A DNA stretch of 64,000 nt from JAHEZL01 sp046074525 (GCA_046074525.1 JBJTOK010000055.1:12651-76650), one strand, 5' to 3'; shown: positions 1-5,140, counted from the stretch's first letter. A program made the numbers and translations. The notes: a model not told the origin generated them from the sequence alone.

Positions 1-286
1 CTACAGGATTTGCTGAATGAACAATGAATCTGAAATCTTTTAAATCAAAATTATTTTCATAAACTAGCCATTTCACACAGGCATAACCATCCGGTAATAA
101 ATTTCCATTTTCATCTTCTCCCAAATCGTTGTCGAAAGAGATGAATTCCGGACAGCCATTTTCCTTGATATAATTGACAAAGGCGTCATACGATCTTACA
201 ATGATGAAACCGGGATCCTCTTTGAAGACCATATCCACAGTGCGAATATCATCAAGGAATAAGCTGTATTTTTTAAGCGCTTTCAT
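1..286 (-). CDS. cREC (cyclic-phosphate-processing receiver-like) protein, 3' end outside window
   Basis: The gene runs off the left edge; 95 codons are visible from the ATG at 286. The N-terminus begins with the acidic stretch SLFLDDIRTVD and later has ISFDNDLGEDENG. The LDD-x-R start and the DxDLG motif resemble the cREC family, a receiver-like fold proposed from comparative genomics to process cyclic-phosphate RNA ends. The start codon abuts the stop of the upstream RlaP gene, so the two are very likely cotranscribed and translationally coupled. The linkage to rtcB supports an RNA-repair role. The assignment rests on motif recall, and the missing C-terminus prevents checking the whole domain. 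Confidence 0.72.
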   Translation of the reverse strand, partial: MKALKKYSLFLDDIRTVDMVFKEDPGFIIVRSYDAFVNYIKENGCPEFISFDNDLGEDENGNLLPDGYACVKWLVYENNFDLKDFRFIVHSANPV

Positions 287-1051
287 TTAGTATTTCTTTA
301 GTACTTCTCGGAAATAGGTATCTAAATCTACATGTTTTTCTTTTCTTCCACTCAGTTCGTTGTACTTGCCTTTTGCAAGGTGGACCTGCTCAGTGATAAA
401 GTCGATTATTTCACTTTCTTTTTGATGAATGTAGCTTTCGTCTTTGGTAGCTTTCATTTCGATCAATGAGTAAATATGCTTTTTGAAATCATTCTCCAAT
501 TCAAGTTCATCAAGCATAATGGTGAATAGAATAGGAGGCATGGTTTCCTTGTCCAGTATCCATTTGCATGCAGTAGCTGCGCGAAGAGCGTAGAAGAGCT
601 TTTTCAATTTCACCTCAGATGTGTCTTTGGTTTCATTAAGCCCTTTTTCCGCCATACTCAGGTAATGATGCATCGTGGCGATAGGGGAATAACATAGCTT
701 TGCGATTTCATGAAATGATTCTATAAACCCTTCACTACTGTGGTATACAATAGGTGATTGAATGCGCTCCAGCAAAGGAGCATTCGATTTCCATAGCAGT
801 TGCAGCGACTTTTTAATATCCCAGCCGCTGAGGTCGATTTCTTTATCCTCAGACATGTATTCGATAGTGTCCTTTTTTTCTGACAGACTTAGGTACCAAT
901 CAACATCGTGTTTATAAATCAACCTGATGTCATAATCACTGTCGGGAGAAGGAAATCCCCAGGCACGAGAACCGGTTTCACAGGCGTGAAGGACTGTAAC
1001 TCCGTGAAGTTTTTCAATTCGTTTTATTTCAGAAAGTATTCTTGTTTCCAT
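287..1051 (-). CDS. RlaP-type (RNA-ligase-associated) nucleotidyltransferase
   Basis: A 254-residue protein of the pol-beta nucleotidyltransferase superfamily (RlaP/YcgL-type, PF10127 from memory). The signature is near residues 25-45: a TGSRAWGF turn followed by SPDSDYDIR, which supplies the catalytic GS and the paired metal-binding aspartates; a third acidic residue lies near EIDLSGWD. The C-terminal half is helical. RlaP proteins occur with RtcB and other RNA ligases and are thought to add nucleotides to, or otherwise modify, RNA ends during repair. The gene starts 2 nt after the stop of the CDI-immunity-like gene and abuts the cREC gene, so it sits in the middle of a compact operon. The exact nucleotide and RNA substrate cannot be read from the sequence. 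Confidence 0.85.
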   Translation of the reverse strand: METRILSEIKRIEKLHGVTVLHACETGSRAWGFPSPDSDYDIRLIYKHDVDWYLSLSEKKDTIEYMSEDKEIDLSGWDIKKSLQLLWKSNAPLLERIQSPIVYHSSEGFIESFHEIAKLCYSPIATMHHYLSMAEKGLNETKDTSEVKLKKLFYALRAATACKWILDKETMPPILFTIMLDELELENDFKKHIYSLIEMKATKDESYIHQKESEIIDFITEQVHLAKGKYNELSGRKEKHVDLDTYFREVLKKY

Positions 1052-1053
1052 AC

Positions 1054-1446
1054 TTAAAAATGCTTGTATTCTATTTTGTTTTCAAATAGCAATTTCTTGT
1101 TTTTTTCTATCAATTCTTTTACAGCAGTATAATATTCAGGATGATTTTTCCAAAATTGTGCATCCACCTGCAATATTGAATTTACTAGGTCTCCCGGATA
1201 AAAATCACCTTCTGACAAGATGTTTTGAGAAAGTTGAATCAAAGCAAAAGGCAGCAGATGTTCTGTTCCAATATTTTGACCAATCATAATTCTTAAGTCT
1301 TCTACAGTAAATAACTGCAATTGCTTTTTCCTTAAGCGATGGCAGGTTTTTACCAGATAAGAATCATATTCAGGTTCTCCCCAAATATTTTTCTCGATGT
1401 CTTCGATCGTTCTGCTGCCGTATTTTTTAATGTGTTTTTCGAACAT
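1054..1446 (-). CDS. CdiI-type contact-dependent inhibition immunity protein
   Basis: A small soluble protein of 130 residues. The order of conserved features resembles the CdiI immunity family (CdiI_4-like): an early IEDIEKNIWGEP motif, LVKTCHRLRKKQL, EDLRIMIGQNIG, and EGDFYPGDLV. No matching CdiA toxin is present, and polymorphic-toxin orphan immunity genes are common in such loci. Many CdiA C-terminal toxins are tRNases, so its position inside an rtcB/rlaP operon beside tRNA genes is suggestive: immunity plus repair in one transcript. It lies 27 nt downstream of the 156-residue gene and 2 nt upstream of rlaP. The family call is from motif memory; direct toxin binding is inference. Confidence 0.62.
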   Translation of the reverse strand: MFEKHIKKYGSRTIEDIEKNIWGEPEYDSYLVKTCHRLRKKQLQLFTVEDLRIMIGQNIGTEHLLPFALIQLSQNILSEGDFYPGDLVNSILQVDAQFWKNHPEYYTAVKELIEKNKKLLFENKIEYKHF

Positions 1447-1473
1447 AATTAATGCTTAAGCCATCTCAATTTC

Positions 1474-1944
1474 TTACTTTCTCCAAAACCATCTCTCTTC
1501 ATTAGGTAGTCGTGCGTATTCGTCGTCAAAATGAATCCTGCCACCAAAATCATTGTAAAAAAGAAGGGTGTGTTTATTGGTTTTAATTTCAATTCCTGCT
1601 ACTACTCCCTGTTTTATTATAAAACCATTTCCTTGAATTTCATTTTCATAATATTCAGCTATTCTGATACTTTGAATTTTTTCATTTAGGAAATGATTAA
1701 GTTCATCCTGCGGCTTCAAATTATTTAGTTTTATTTCGTCAAATTCTAATCCGTAGTCTAGTTCAATCTCTCTTTCGGTGGAAAAATAAATATCAGATGA
1801 AGCTTCATTATTAGCTGATAAAACTAATTCTTTATCTGTTTCGGATAAGGTAAAAATAATGGCATAAGGGGAGGGAAATTCGTAGTCAATTTCCTTGTCA
1901 ATTCTTTTGATTTTTAATATTTCTTTTCCAATTAAATAGTCCAT
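1474..1944 (-). CDS. Uncharacterised 156-residue protein in the rtcB operon
   Basis: I do not recognise this family. The protein is soluble, acidic and mostly beta-rich by eye, with alternating hydrophobic and charged residues (for example near ELVLSANNEASSDIYF and GVVAGIEIKTNKHTLLFYNDFGG). It has no signal peptide, membrane span or obvious catalytic motif and ends in an aromatic/basic tail (RWFWRK). Its coding sequence looks more AT-rich than the genes on the right side of the window, which may indicate recent acquisition. It starts 18 nt after the stop of rtcB and is followed 27 nt later by the CdiI-like gene, so it may be another immunity protein or an RNA-repair accessory; both are guesses. 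Confidence 0.7.
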   Translation of the reverse strand: MDYLIGKEILKIKRIDKEIDYEFPSPYAIIFTLSETDKELVLSANNEASSDIYFSTEREIELDYGLEFDEIKLNNLKPQDELNHFLNEKIQSIRIAEYYENEIQGNGFIIKQGVVAGIEIKTNKHTLLFYNDFGGRIHFDDEYARLPNEERWFWRK

Positions 1945-1962
1945 GTTTCATTGGTTGAATAA

Positions 1963-3345
1963 TTATTTTCTGTTCCTTCTTTTCCACGGCGCATTTTTCT
2001 TCCATTCACCAGCCATAATACAACCATAAGGAAGTACTTCGTCGATCACTGTTCCGAGTTCGAATTCTTCCATTTGTTTTCGCACCGATGCTGCGTTTTT
2101 GTAAGCAGAAGGTAATTCGGAAATGTCGATCTCATTAGAGAAGAATCGAACATCCAATCCAGCGGTTTCTTCTGCAAAAATCTCCAGATCAGTTTTGTGC
2201 GCTTTCGATTTTTTGTGCTGGGTTCTGCTTAAGTTTCTTCCTGCACCGTGAGGGGCAAAGCCTAAGTTTTCAGCAGTCGTTGTGCCTTCTACAATCAATA
2301 CAGGTTCGCTCATGTTCAAAGGAATCAATCGCGGACCGGTAACGTCGGGCATAAAAGCTGGGTCCAGGGGAGTTGCGCCTTTCGCATGATAAAACAAATC
2401 ATCTTTTTTGAAAACAAAATTGTGTTCGTTCCAAAATCTGTTTTCAATTCCTGTACCTGCTTTTTCTGCAGTTGCATTGTGAATGCAGATATGATTTTGT
2501 TTGGTCCATTCCCTTATGATTTGCAAAGCCTTCCAGTACTCTTGTCCTTCGGTGCTTTCGTAAGGAATCCATGCGTTTTGCGGCAAAGTTTCCCTGGAAA
2601 ATTTCTTTCTGAATTTTTCCGCGATTTTCATTCCCCGGTCGTACAGTTTTGCGCCAGCACCCCTTGATCCGTGGTGAGTCACCATCATGGTGTTTCCGGT
2701 AGCTTTTGAAATTCCTACAAACAAGAAGTGATTTCCATCGCCCTGAGTTCCTAAGTGAGCACGGGCGGTTTGAATCATTTCTTTGTCGCCAAGAAAGCTA
2801 TTGCCTTCGAATGCTGCGAGCAATTCCGCAGGAAAACGGAATTGCGCGTCGCGATCTCTTCCGCCGCCACCGAAGTGGGTGATAGAATGCGCGGCATCCA
2901 AAATAGTTTTTGGATCTGCTTTGCCGAAATCGGTCAACATTACAGAGCAGCAAATGTCGGCGCTATGCATACCAGGGTGAATGGCATTTTTAGCCACCAC
3001 TACGCCGCCTACCGGAATGGTTCCGATTTGTGCGGTTGGACAAGCATCGGGCATAATAGAACCTCCTACTACTGTTGGTGTTTTCATCAGTTCTCGCATG
3101 GTAGCAAGCACAGTATTTACATTGCCTTCTTCCTGCTCATTTTCTGCGCGGATATTGATCTGGAAAGGAATGGCTTTTTCATGCAGTTTGATCTGTTCTA
3201 CTTTAAATTTTTCCAGATAAGTCAGCAAAGTTGCTCCTTCCAGATTGTTTGCGTTGATGTAAGTTAAAGCTTCTGCAAACCATGCGTCGGGTTCATAACC
3301 CAATTCGATTAAGGTTTTTCCAGTAATTTTTTTTATTTCTTCCAT
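1963..3345 (-). CDS. rtcB: RNA-splicing ligase RtcB (3'-phosphate/cyclic phosphate RNA ligase)
   Basis: A 460-residue RtcB. This GTP- and Mn-dependent ligase joins RNA 2',3'-cyclic phosphate or 3'-phosphate ends to 5'-OH ends, the products of tRNA anticodon nucleases. Visible motifs: HSADICC with metal ligands D130 and C132, GDGNHF (202-207), HHGSRG (224-229), NHxCxHN (285-290), and PHGAGR with the expected guanylylated histidine at H366. It is longer than E. coli RtcB (about 408). It starts 5 nt after the stop of the upstream membrane protein and leads the genes for the 156-residue protein, CdiI, RlaP and cREC. A tRNA-Pro gene and a shared inverted-repeat operator lie upstream, pointing to an inducible repair operon. 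Confidence 0.96.
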   Translation of the reverse strand: MEEIKKITGKTLIELGYEPDAWFAEALTYINANNLEGATLLTYLEKFKVEQIKLHEKAIPFQINIRAENEQEEGNVNTVLATMRELMKTPTVVGGSIMPDACPTAQIGTIPVGGVVVAKNAIHPGMHSADICCSVMLTDFGKADPKTILDAAHSITHFGGGGRDRDAQFRFPAELLAAFEGNSFLGDKEMIQTARAHLGTQGDGNHFLFVGISKATGNTMMVTHHGSRGAGAKLYDRGMKIAEKFRKKFSRETLPQNAWIPYESTEGQEYWKALQIIREWTKQNHICIHNATAEKAGTGIENRFWNEHNFVFKKDDLFYHAKGATPLDPAFMPDVTGPRLIPLNMSEPVLIVEGTTTAENLGFAPHGAGRNLSRTQHKKSKAHKTDLEIFAEETAGLDVRFFSNEIDISELPSAYKNAASVRKQMEEFELGTVIDEVLPYGCIMAGEWKKNAPWKRRNRK

Positions 3346-3350
3346 TTTCT

Positions 3351-3836
3351 TTATTCTTTTGCTTGTTTTATTTTCTTTTTCAATCGTTCGTAGAATTCGT
3401 TTTTAGAAATCCTTTTGCGTCCATATTCCAGATAATCCTCTCTGAATTCAATAGTTGTGGGTTTTTCGTTAATGTAGATGATTTGAGGAAACCCCAATTC
3501 ATGATCAGCTCTCACTAGCCATTCCAAATGTTCTGGTTTAGGAAACTGACTCCAGTTTCCTCCGACTACAATTTCGTCAAATTCTTCCAGAAAAATAGGA
3601 TGAAATTGAACTAGTCCCAGCATTCGGTTTCCCCCAGATATGCAAAACGCAATTTTATCATGATTCTTTTTGAAGAACCTTTTTTCATTGATATAATTGC
3701 TTACTGCGAAAAAAGGAGATAATATCAGAATGCAAAATATTGCAAGTACAACTATTGCCGCTATTCCTAGAAAAATAGGTGATACGAGCAAGAGTAAAAT
3801 AAATCCAAAAATTCCTTCTATTGGTTTCTTTTCCAT
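3351..3836 (-). CDS. Small membrane protein, first gene of the rtcB operon
   Basis: No recognised family. I chose the ATG at 3836 (161 residues); the reading frame extends further upstream only with a TTG start. Residues about 9-48 are strongly hydrophobic and can form one long or two short membrane helices, followed by a cytosolic domain of about 110 residues with ISGGNRMLGLVQFHP and a basic C-terminus (ERLKKKIKQAKE). It ends 5 nt before rtcB, so the two are cotranscribed. A membrane anchor for a repair complex would parallel the SPFH/Band-7 scaffolds reported with other RtcB systems, but there is no visible SPFH homology here and the role is inferred from position only. Confidence 0.6.
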   Translation of the reverse strand: MEKKPIEGIFGFILLLLVSPIFLGIAAIVVLAIFCILILSPFFAVSNYINEKRFFKKNHDKIAFCISGGNRMLGLVQFHPIFLEEFDEIVVGGNWSQFPKPEHLEWLVRADHELGFPQIIYINEKPTTIEFREDYLEYGRKRISKNEFYERLKKKIKQAKE

Positions 3837-3966
3837 AATAATAAAGTCAAACACTTTCTGCTCAGACCTTCTGTGCAGTTTTTTAAAAGGAATTATCAAG
3901 CAATTTATAGAAAGATAGTTAGGCCGTCGACTTTTTTATGCTTAATAATTCCTGTCCCTTTTGTAA

Positions 3967-3996
3967 GGGGATCGTCCGGCCAACGGGACGATCCCC
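3967..3996 (-). other. Strong 11-bp RNA hairpin after tRNA-Pro
   Basis: The arms GGGGATCGTCC and GGACGATCCCC (3967-3977 and 3986-3996) pair perfectly around an 8-nt loop. The hairpin begins 8 nt after the discriminator base of tRNA-Pro on the minus strand and about 130 nt before the first protein gene of the rtcB operon. No U-tract follows on the minus strand, so it does not look like an intrinsic terminator; a processing site, a stabilising 3' cap for the tRNA precursor or a leader structure of the rtcB mRNA are alternatives. Confidence 0.7.
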
Positions 3997-4004
3997 AACT
4001 GTTG

Positions 4005-4077
4005 TCTGGAAAGCAAGACTCGAACTTGCAACCTGATGGATCCAAGCCACCCATTCTGCCAATTGAACTATTTCCAG
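4005..4077 (-). tRNA. tRNA-Pro(UGG), atypical A37
   Basis: A 73-nt cloverleaf fits fully: acceptor CTGGAAA/TTTCCAG with seven pairs, U8-A9, D-stem GTTC/GAAT, loop AATTGGCA, anticodon stem GGTGG/CCATC, loop CTTGGAT giving anticodon UGG, T-stem GCAAG/CTTGC and T-loop TTCGAGT. C1-G72 and A73 fit proline identity. Position 37 is A, whereas bacterial tRNA-Pro normally has G37, the TrmD methylation target that prevents frameshifting. No CCA is encoded (CAA follows). It is separated from tRNA-Cys by 86 nt that contain an operator-like inverted repeat, and it is the array member closest to rtcB. Confidence 0.85.
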
Positions 4078-4106
4078 AAATATTTAAAGAACGATTACAA
4101 TACAAA
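4075..4106 (-). promoter_or_regulatory. Candidate promoter overlapping the 5' end of tRNA-Pro
   Basis: On the minus strand TTTG (4103-4106) is followed after exactly 20 nt by TATTTCTG (4075-4082), one mismatch from the Bacteroidetes -7 element TAnnTTTG. The predicted start would fall inside the tRNA-Pro acceptor stem, so this promoter would make an rtcB leader carrying a 5'-trimmed tRNA. The inverted repeat at 4120-4138 lies just upstream, the usual place for an activator. The match may be fortuitous. Confidence 0.35.
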
Positions 4107-4119
4107 GTTTTTACTTATG

Positions 4120-4138
4120 TGCGCAGTATTATTGCGCA
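4120..4138. promoter_or_regulatory. Operator-like inverted repeat, copy 1 (upstream of tRNA-Pro/rtcB)
   Basis: Two TGCGCA half-sites (4120-4125 and 4133-4138) are separated by 7 nt. The right flank, GTAAAAAATATTTTTAATT from 4139, is almost identical to the flank of the second copy at 5083-5101, which precedes the WYL-regulator gene. Shared half-sites, spacing and flank make it a likely binding site for that regulator controlling the rtcB operon. It lies between tRNA-Cys and tRNA-Pro. Confidence 0.68.
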
Positions 4139-4163
4139 GTAAAAAATATTTTTAATTTTTTTG

Positions 4164-4234
4164 AGTTCGTGGTCAGATTCGAACTGACGATAGTGGTTTT
4201 GCAGACCACCGCCTTACCGCTTGGCTACACGAAC
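4164..4234 (-). tRNA. tRNA-Cys(GCA)
   Basis: A 71-nt canonical tRNA: acceptor GTTCGTG/CACGAAC fully paired, UA at 8-9, D-stem GCC/GGC with loop AAGCGGTAA, anticodon stem GTGGT/ACCAC, loop CTGCAAA (anticodon GCA, A37), T-stem GTCAG/CTGAC and T-loop TTCGAAT. The discriminator is U, as required for cysteine. No CCA is encoded; CAAAA follows. Of the array members this is the one with no visible defect, so it could be a functional cysteine tRNA, perhaps the only one in the genome. It is 5 nt downstream of tRNA-Gln and presumably comes from the same precursor. Confidence 0.93.
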
Positions 4235-4239
4235 TTTTG

Positions 4240-4311
4240 ATGTCCGGGAAGGATTTGAACCCTCATTACTTCAGTCAGAGTGAAGTATCTTTTCCTTTAG
4301 ATGACCAGACA
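4240..4311 (-). tRNA. tRNA-Gln(CUG), atypical discriminator U73
   Basis: A 72-nt cloverleaf: acceptor TGTCTGG/CCGGACA with one T-G wobble at pair 5-68, D-stem ATCT/AGAT, D-loop AAAGGAAA, anticodon stem CTTCA/TGAAG, loop CTCTGAC (anticodon CUG, A37), T-stem GAGGG/CCTTC and T-loop TTCAAAT. The weak U1-A72 pair fits glutamine identity, but position 73 is U instead of the usual G, and position 9 is C. No CCA is encoded. It lies 4 nt after the 83-nt structured element and 5 nt before tRNA-Cys. Confidence 0.85.
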
Positions 4312-4315
4312 ATGT

Positions 4316-4398
4316 AAAGGCCTCCATAACCCTGCTCTCTTATGAAGAGGTACTATTTCATCCACCCGTGCGGTTCGTGAGAACCCTTGGAGGCCTTT
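4316..4398 (-). ncRNA. 83-nt closed-stem structured element in the tRNA array
   Basis: Perfect 11-bp terminal arms (AAAGGCCTCCA at 4316-4326 and TGGAGGCCTTT at 4388-4398) enclose smaller hairpins, including a GGTTC/GAACC stem with a 4-nt loop (4372-4385) and a CTCTT/AAGAG stem. The size and closed outer stem recall a tRNA, but no T-loop or anticodon arm can be fitted on either strand. It fills the space between tRNA-Phe (1 nt gap) and tRNA-Gln (4 nt gap), so it must be part of the array precursor. The strand is assigned from the neighbours; the GTGA tetraloop would form only on the opposite strand. I do not recognise a known RNA family. Confidence 0.55.
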
Positions 4399-4399
4399 G

Positions 4400-4471
4400 T
4401 GGAACGAGGAAGAATCGAACTTCCCACTTCCCGTTTTCAGCGGGACGCTTTACCAACTAAGCTATCCTTCC
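4400..4471 (-). tRNA. Second, divergent tRNA-Phe(GAA) with acceptor mismatch
   Basis: A 72-nt cloverleaf: D-stem GCTT/AAGC, loop AGTTGGTA, anticodon stem TCCCG/CGGGA, loop CTGAAAA (anticodon GAA), T-stem GGAAG/CTTCC and T-loop TTCGATT, discriminator A. The acceptor arms GGAAGGA and TCGTTCC form six pairs but have a G-G clash at 5-68. No CCA is encoded (CAA follows). The window also holds an ordinary tRNA-Phe(GAA) at 19102-19177 with a perfect acceptor and encoded CCA, so this copy is redundant for translation and has diverged strongly from it. Confidence 0.85.
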
Positions 4472-4480
4472 AAATGAAAG

Positions 4481-4552
4481 CGGTGCAGATGGGACTCGAA
4501 CCCACAACCTCCCGATAGACAGTCGAGTATTCTGCCATTGAACTACTGCACC
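4481..4552 (-). tRNA. tRNA-Asp(GUC), atypical U37
   Basis: A 72-nt cloverleaf with perfect acceptor GGTGCAG/CTGCACC, UA at 8-9, D-stem GTTC/GAAT, anticodon stem CTCGA/TCGGG, loop CTGTCTA (anticodon GUC), T-stem GTGGG/CCCAT, T-loop TTCGAGT and discriminator G, which is the aspartate identity base. Position 37 is U, whereas almost all tRNAs have a purine there. No CCA is encoded; CTT follows. tRNA-Asp is one of the GUN-anticodon tRNAs cut by colicin E5-type nucleases. It is 9 nt upstream of the divergent tRNA-Phe. Confidence 0.87.
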
Positions 4553-4561
4553 AATATTTAC

Positions 4562-4692
4562 GAGTTTGTCGCTTCGCTATGAAGAAGGCTTTTTCAGAAC
4601 ATTGTTCCTGCATAGTGTAAGAACTGTGGCCTTTAACCACTCCTTCCTCCGTATCACCAACCACTAGCGCCAGTGCCGCGAATGACACACTC
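4562..4692 (-). ncRNA. 131-nt closed-stem element between tRNA-Tyr-like and tRNA-Asp
   Basis: The ends pair as GAGTGTGTC with GACAAACTC on the minus strand (plus 4684-4692 and 4562-4570), eight of nine positions. Inside are short hairpins such as CACT/AGTG, GTGG/CCAC around a D-loop-like TTAAAGG, and GAAC/GTTC. The segment GAGTGGTTAAAGG resembles the D-arm of class II tRNAs, and near the 3' end CTTC/GAAG closes a TTCATAGC loop a little like a T-arm. It may be a decayed class II tRNA or a separate tRNA-like RNA. A further 7-bp hairpin (4696-4721) separates it from tRNA-Tyr. The folding was done by eye. Confidence 0.35.
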
Positions 4693-4729
4693 TTTACGAT
4701 TGCTTTTTTTATGACAATCGTTTTAAAAA

Positions 4730-4813
4730 TGGGAGCGACAGGATTCGAACCTGTTAAGTCTCGAGACGCCGGTTTTACATACCGGATCAACTCTCCAGCG
4801 TTGACGAACTTCC
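4730..4813 (-). tRNA. tRNA-Tyr(GUA)-like gene with degraded acceptor stem
   Basis: The 3' two thirds are a clear class II tRNA-Tyr: anticodon stem CCGGT/ACCGG, loop ATGTAAA (anticodon GUA), long variable arm with GTCTC/GAGAC, T-stem ACAGG/CCTGT, T-loop TTCGAAT, 3' acceptor strand CGCTCCC and A73. The D-arm TCAAC/GTTGA with a GG-containing loop is present. The 5' acceptor strand GGAAGTT should read close to GGGAGCG: pairs 3-70 (A-C) and 7-66 (U-C) fail, and the near-universal U8 is C. No CCA is encoded. It is either a pseudogene or a tRNA not meant to decode. It is the first member of the array on the minus strand. Confidence 0.7.
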
Positions 4814-4847
4814 TGAAATGTCAATGAACTTGTTTGGGTTAAGGCAT

Positions 4848-4881
4848 AAAAAAAGCCCCGGTTTTCACTGGGGCTTTTTTT
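4848..4881. terminator. Bidirectional intrinsic terminator upstream of the tRNA array
   Basis: AAAAAAAGCCCC and GGGGCTTTTTTT (4848-4859, 4870-4881) pair around a 10-nt loop. On the minus strand it follows a 45-codon reading frame and sits 35 nt upstream of tRNA-Tyr, so transcripts from the operator region at 5083-5101 should stop here unless antitermination occurs. No good promoter is visible between it and tRNA-Tyr. Confidence 0.8.
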
Positions 4882-4896
4882 ATTATGTGTGCTGCG

Positions 4897-5034
4897 TTAC
4901 GACATAAGATATAATCCCGGTGTGTCATTAAAGTCATCATAGGCTTGAAAATAAGTGTCTATGAAGTGCTTCGTCTGCTGCGGCAGATATAGGCAGTGCG
5001 AGGTTGAGCTGATATGTCCTTTTGTGTTGTTCAT
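4897..5034 (-). CDS. Possible 45-residue small protein next to the operator
   Basis: An ATG at 5034 opens 45 codons ending in TAA at 4897, followed 16 nt later by an intrinsic terminator. The product starts MNNTKGHISSTSHCLYLPQQ and is soluble. The gene lies just downstream (minus strand) of operator copy 2, so it would be the first and only gene of a short regulated transcript. No family is recognised and the Shine-Dalgarno is poor. It may be a small effector, a leader peptide or a chance frame. Confidence 0.3.
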   Translation of the reverse strand: MNNTKGHISSTSHCLYLPQQTKHFIDTYFQAYDDFNDTPGLYLMS

Positions 5035-5082
5035 TTTAATGTCTTTCTTTTTTCATGTCTAAAGCGAAGATAAAATGGTAAT

Positions 5083-5101
5083 TACGCAGTCTTTTTGCGT
5101 A
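5083..5101. promoter_or_regulatory. Operator-like inverted repeat, copy 2 (in front of the WYL regulator)
   Basis: TACGCA (5083-5088) and TGCGTA (5096-5101) are perfect inverted half-sites with a 7-nt spacer, the same spacing as copy 1 at 4120-4138. The flank GTAAAAAATATTTTAATT from 5102 matches that of copy 1. A possible promoter for the regulator uses TTTG at 5094-5097 (inside the repeat), a 21-nt spacer and TATTTTTC at 5119-5126, one mismatch from TAnnTTTG. Binding here would therefore repress the regulator's own transcription. Confidence 0.7.
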
Positions 5102-5140
5102 GTAAAAAATATTTTAATTATTTTTCAAAAAAAATCCGCT

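Noticed and set aside
3873..4142. Open frames on both strands around tRNA-Pro
   Set aside because: They overlap the tRNA, the hairpin and the operator and lack coding character.
4316..4398. Possible group II intron domain V in the 83-nt element
   Set aside because: The GTGCGGTTCGTGAG stretch looked similar, but the catalytic triad and 34-nt hairpin are absent and no reverse transcriptase is near.
4316..4398. Small MITE-like transposon with 11-bp terminal inverted repeats
   Set aside because: No target duplication is visible and it is packed to within 1-4 nt of two tRNAs; kept as an RNA element, though a repeat search would settle it.
4437..4790. Open 117-codon minus-strand frame across tRNA-Asp and tRNA-Tyr
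   Set aside because: It runs through two tRNA genes and a structured element and has no similarity to a protein; it is a chance frame.
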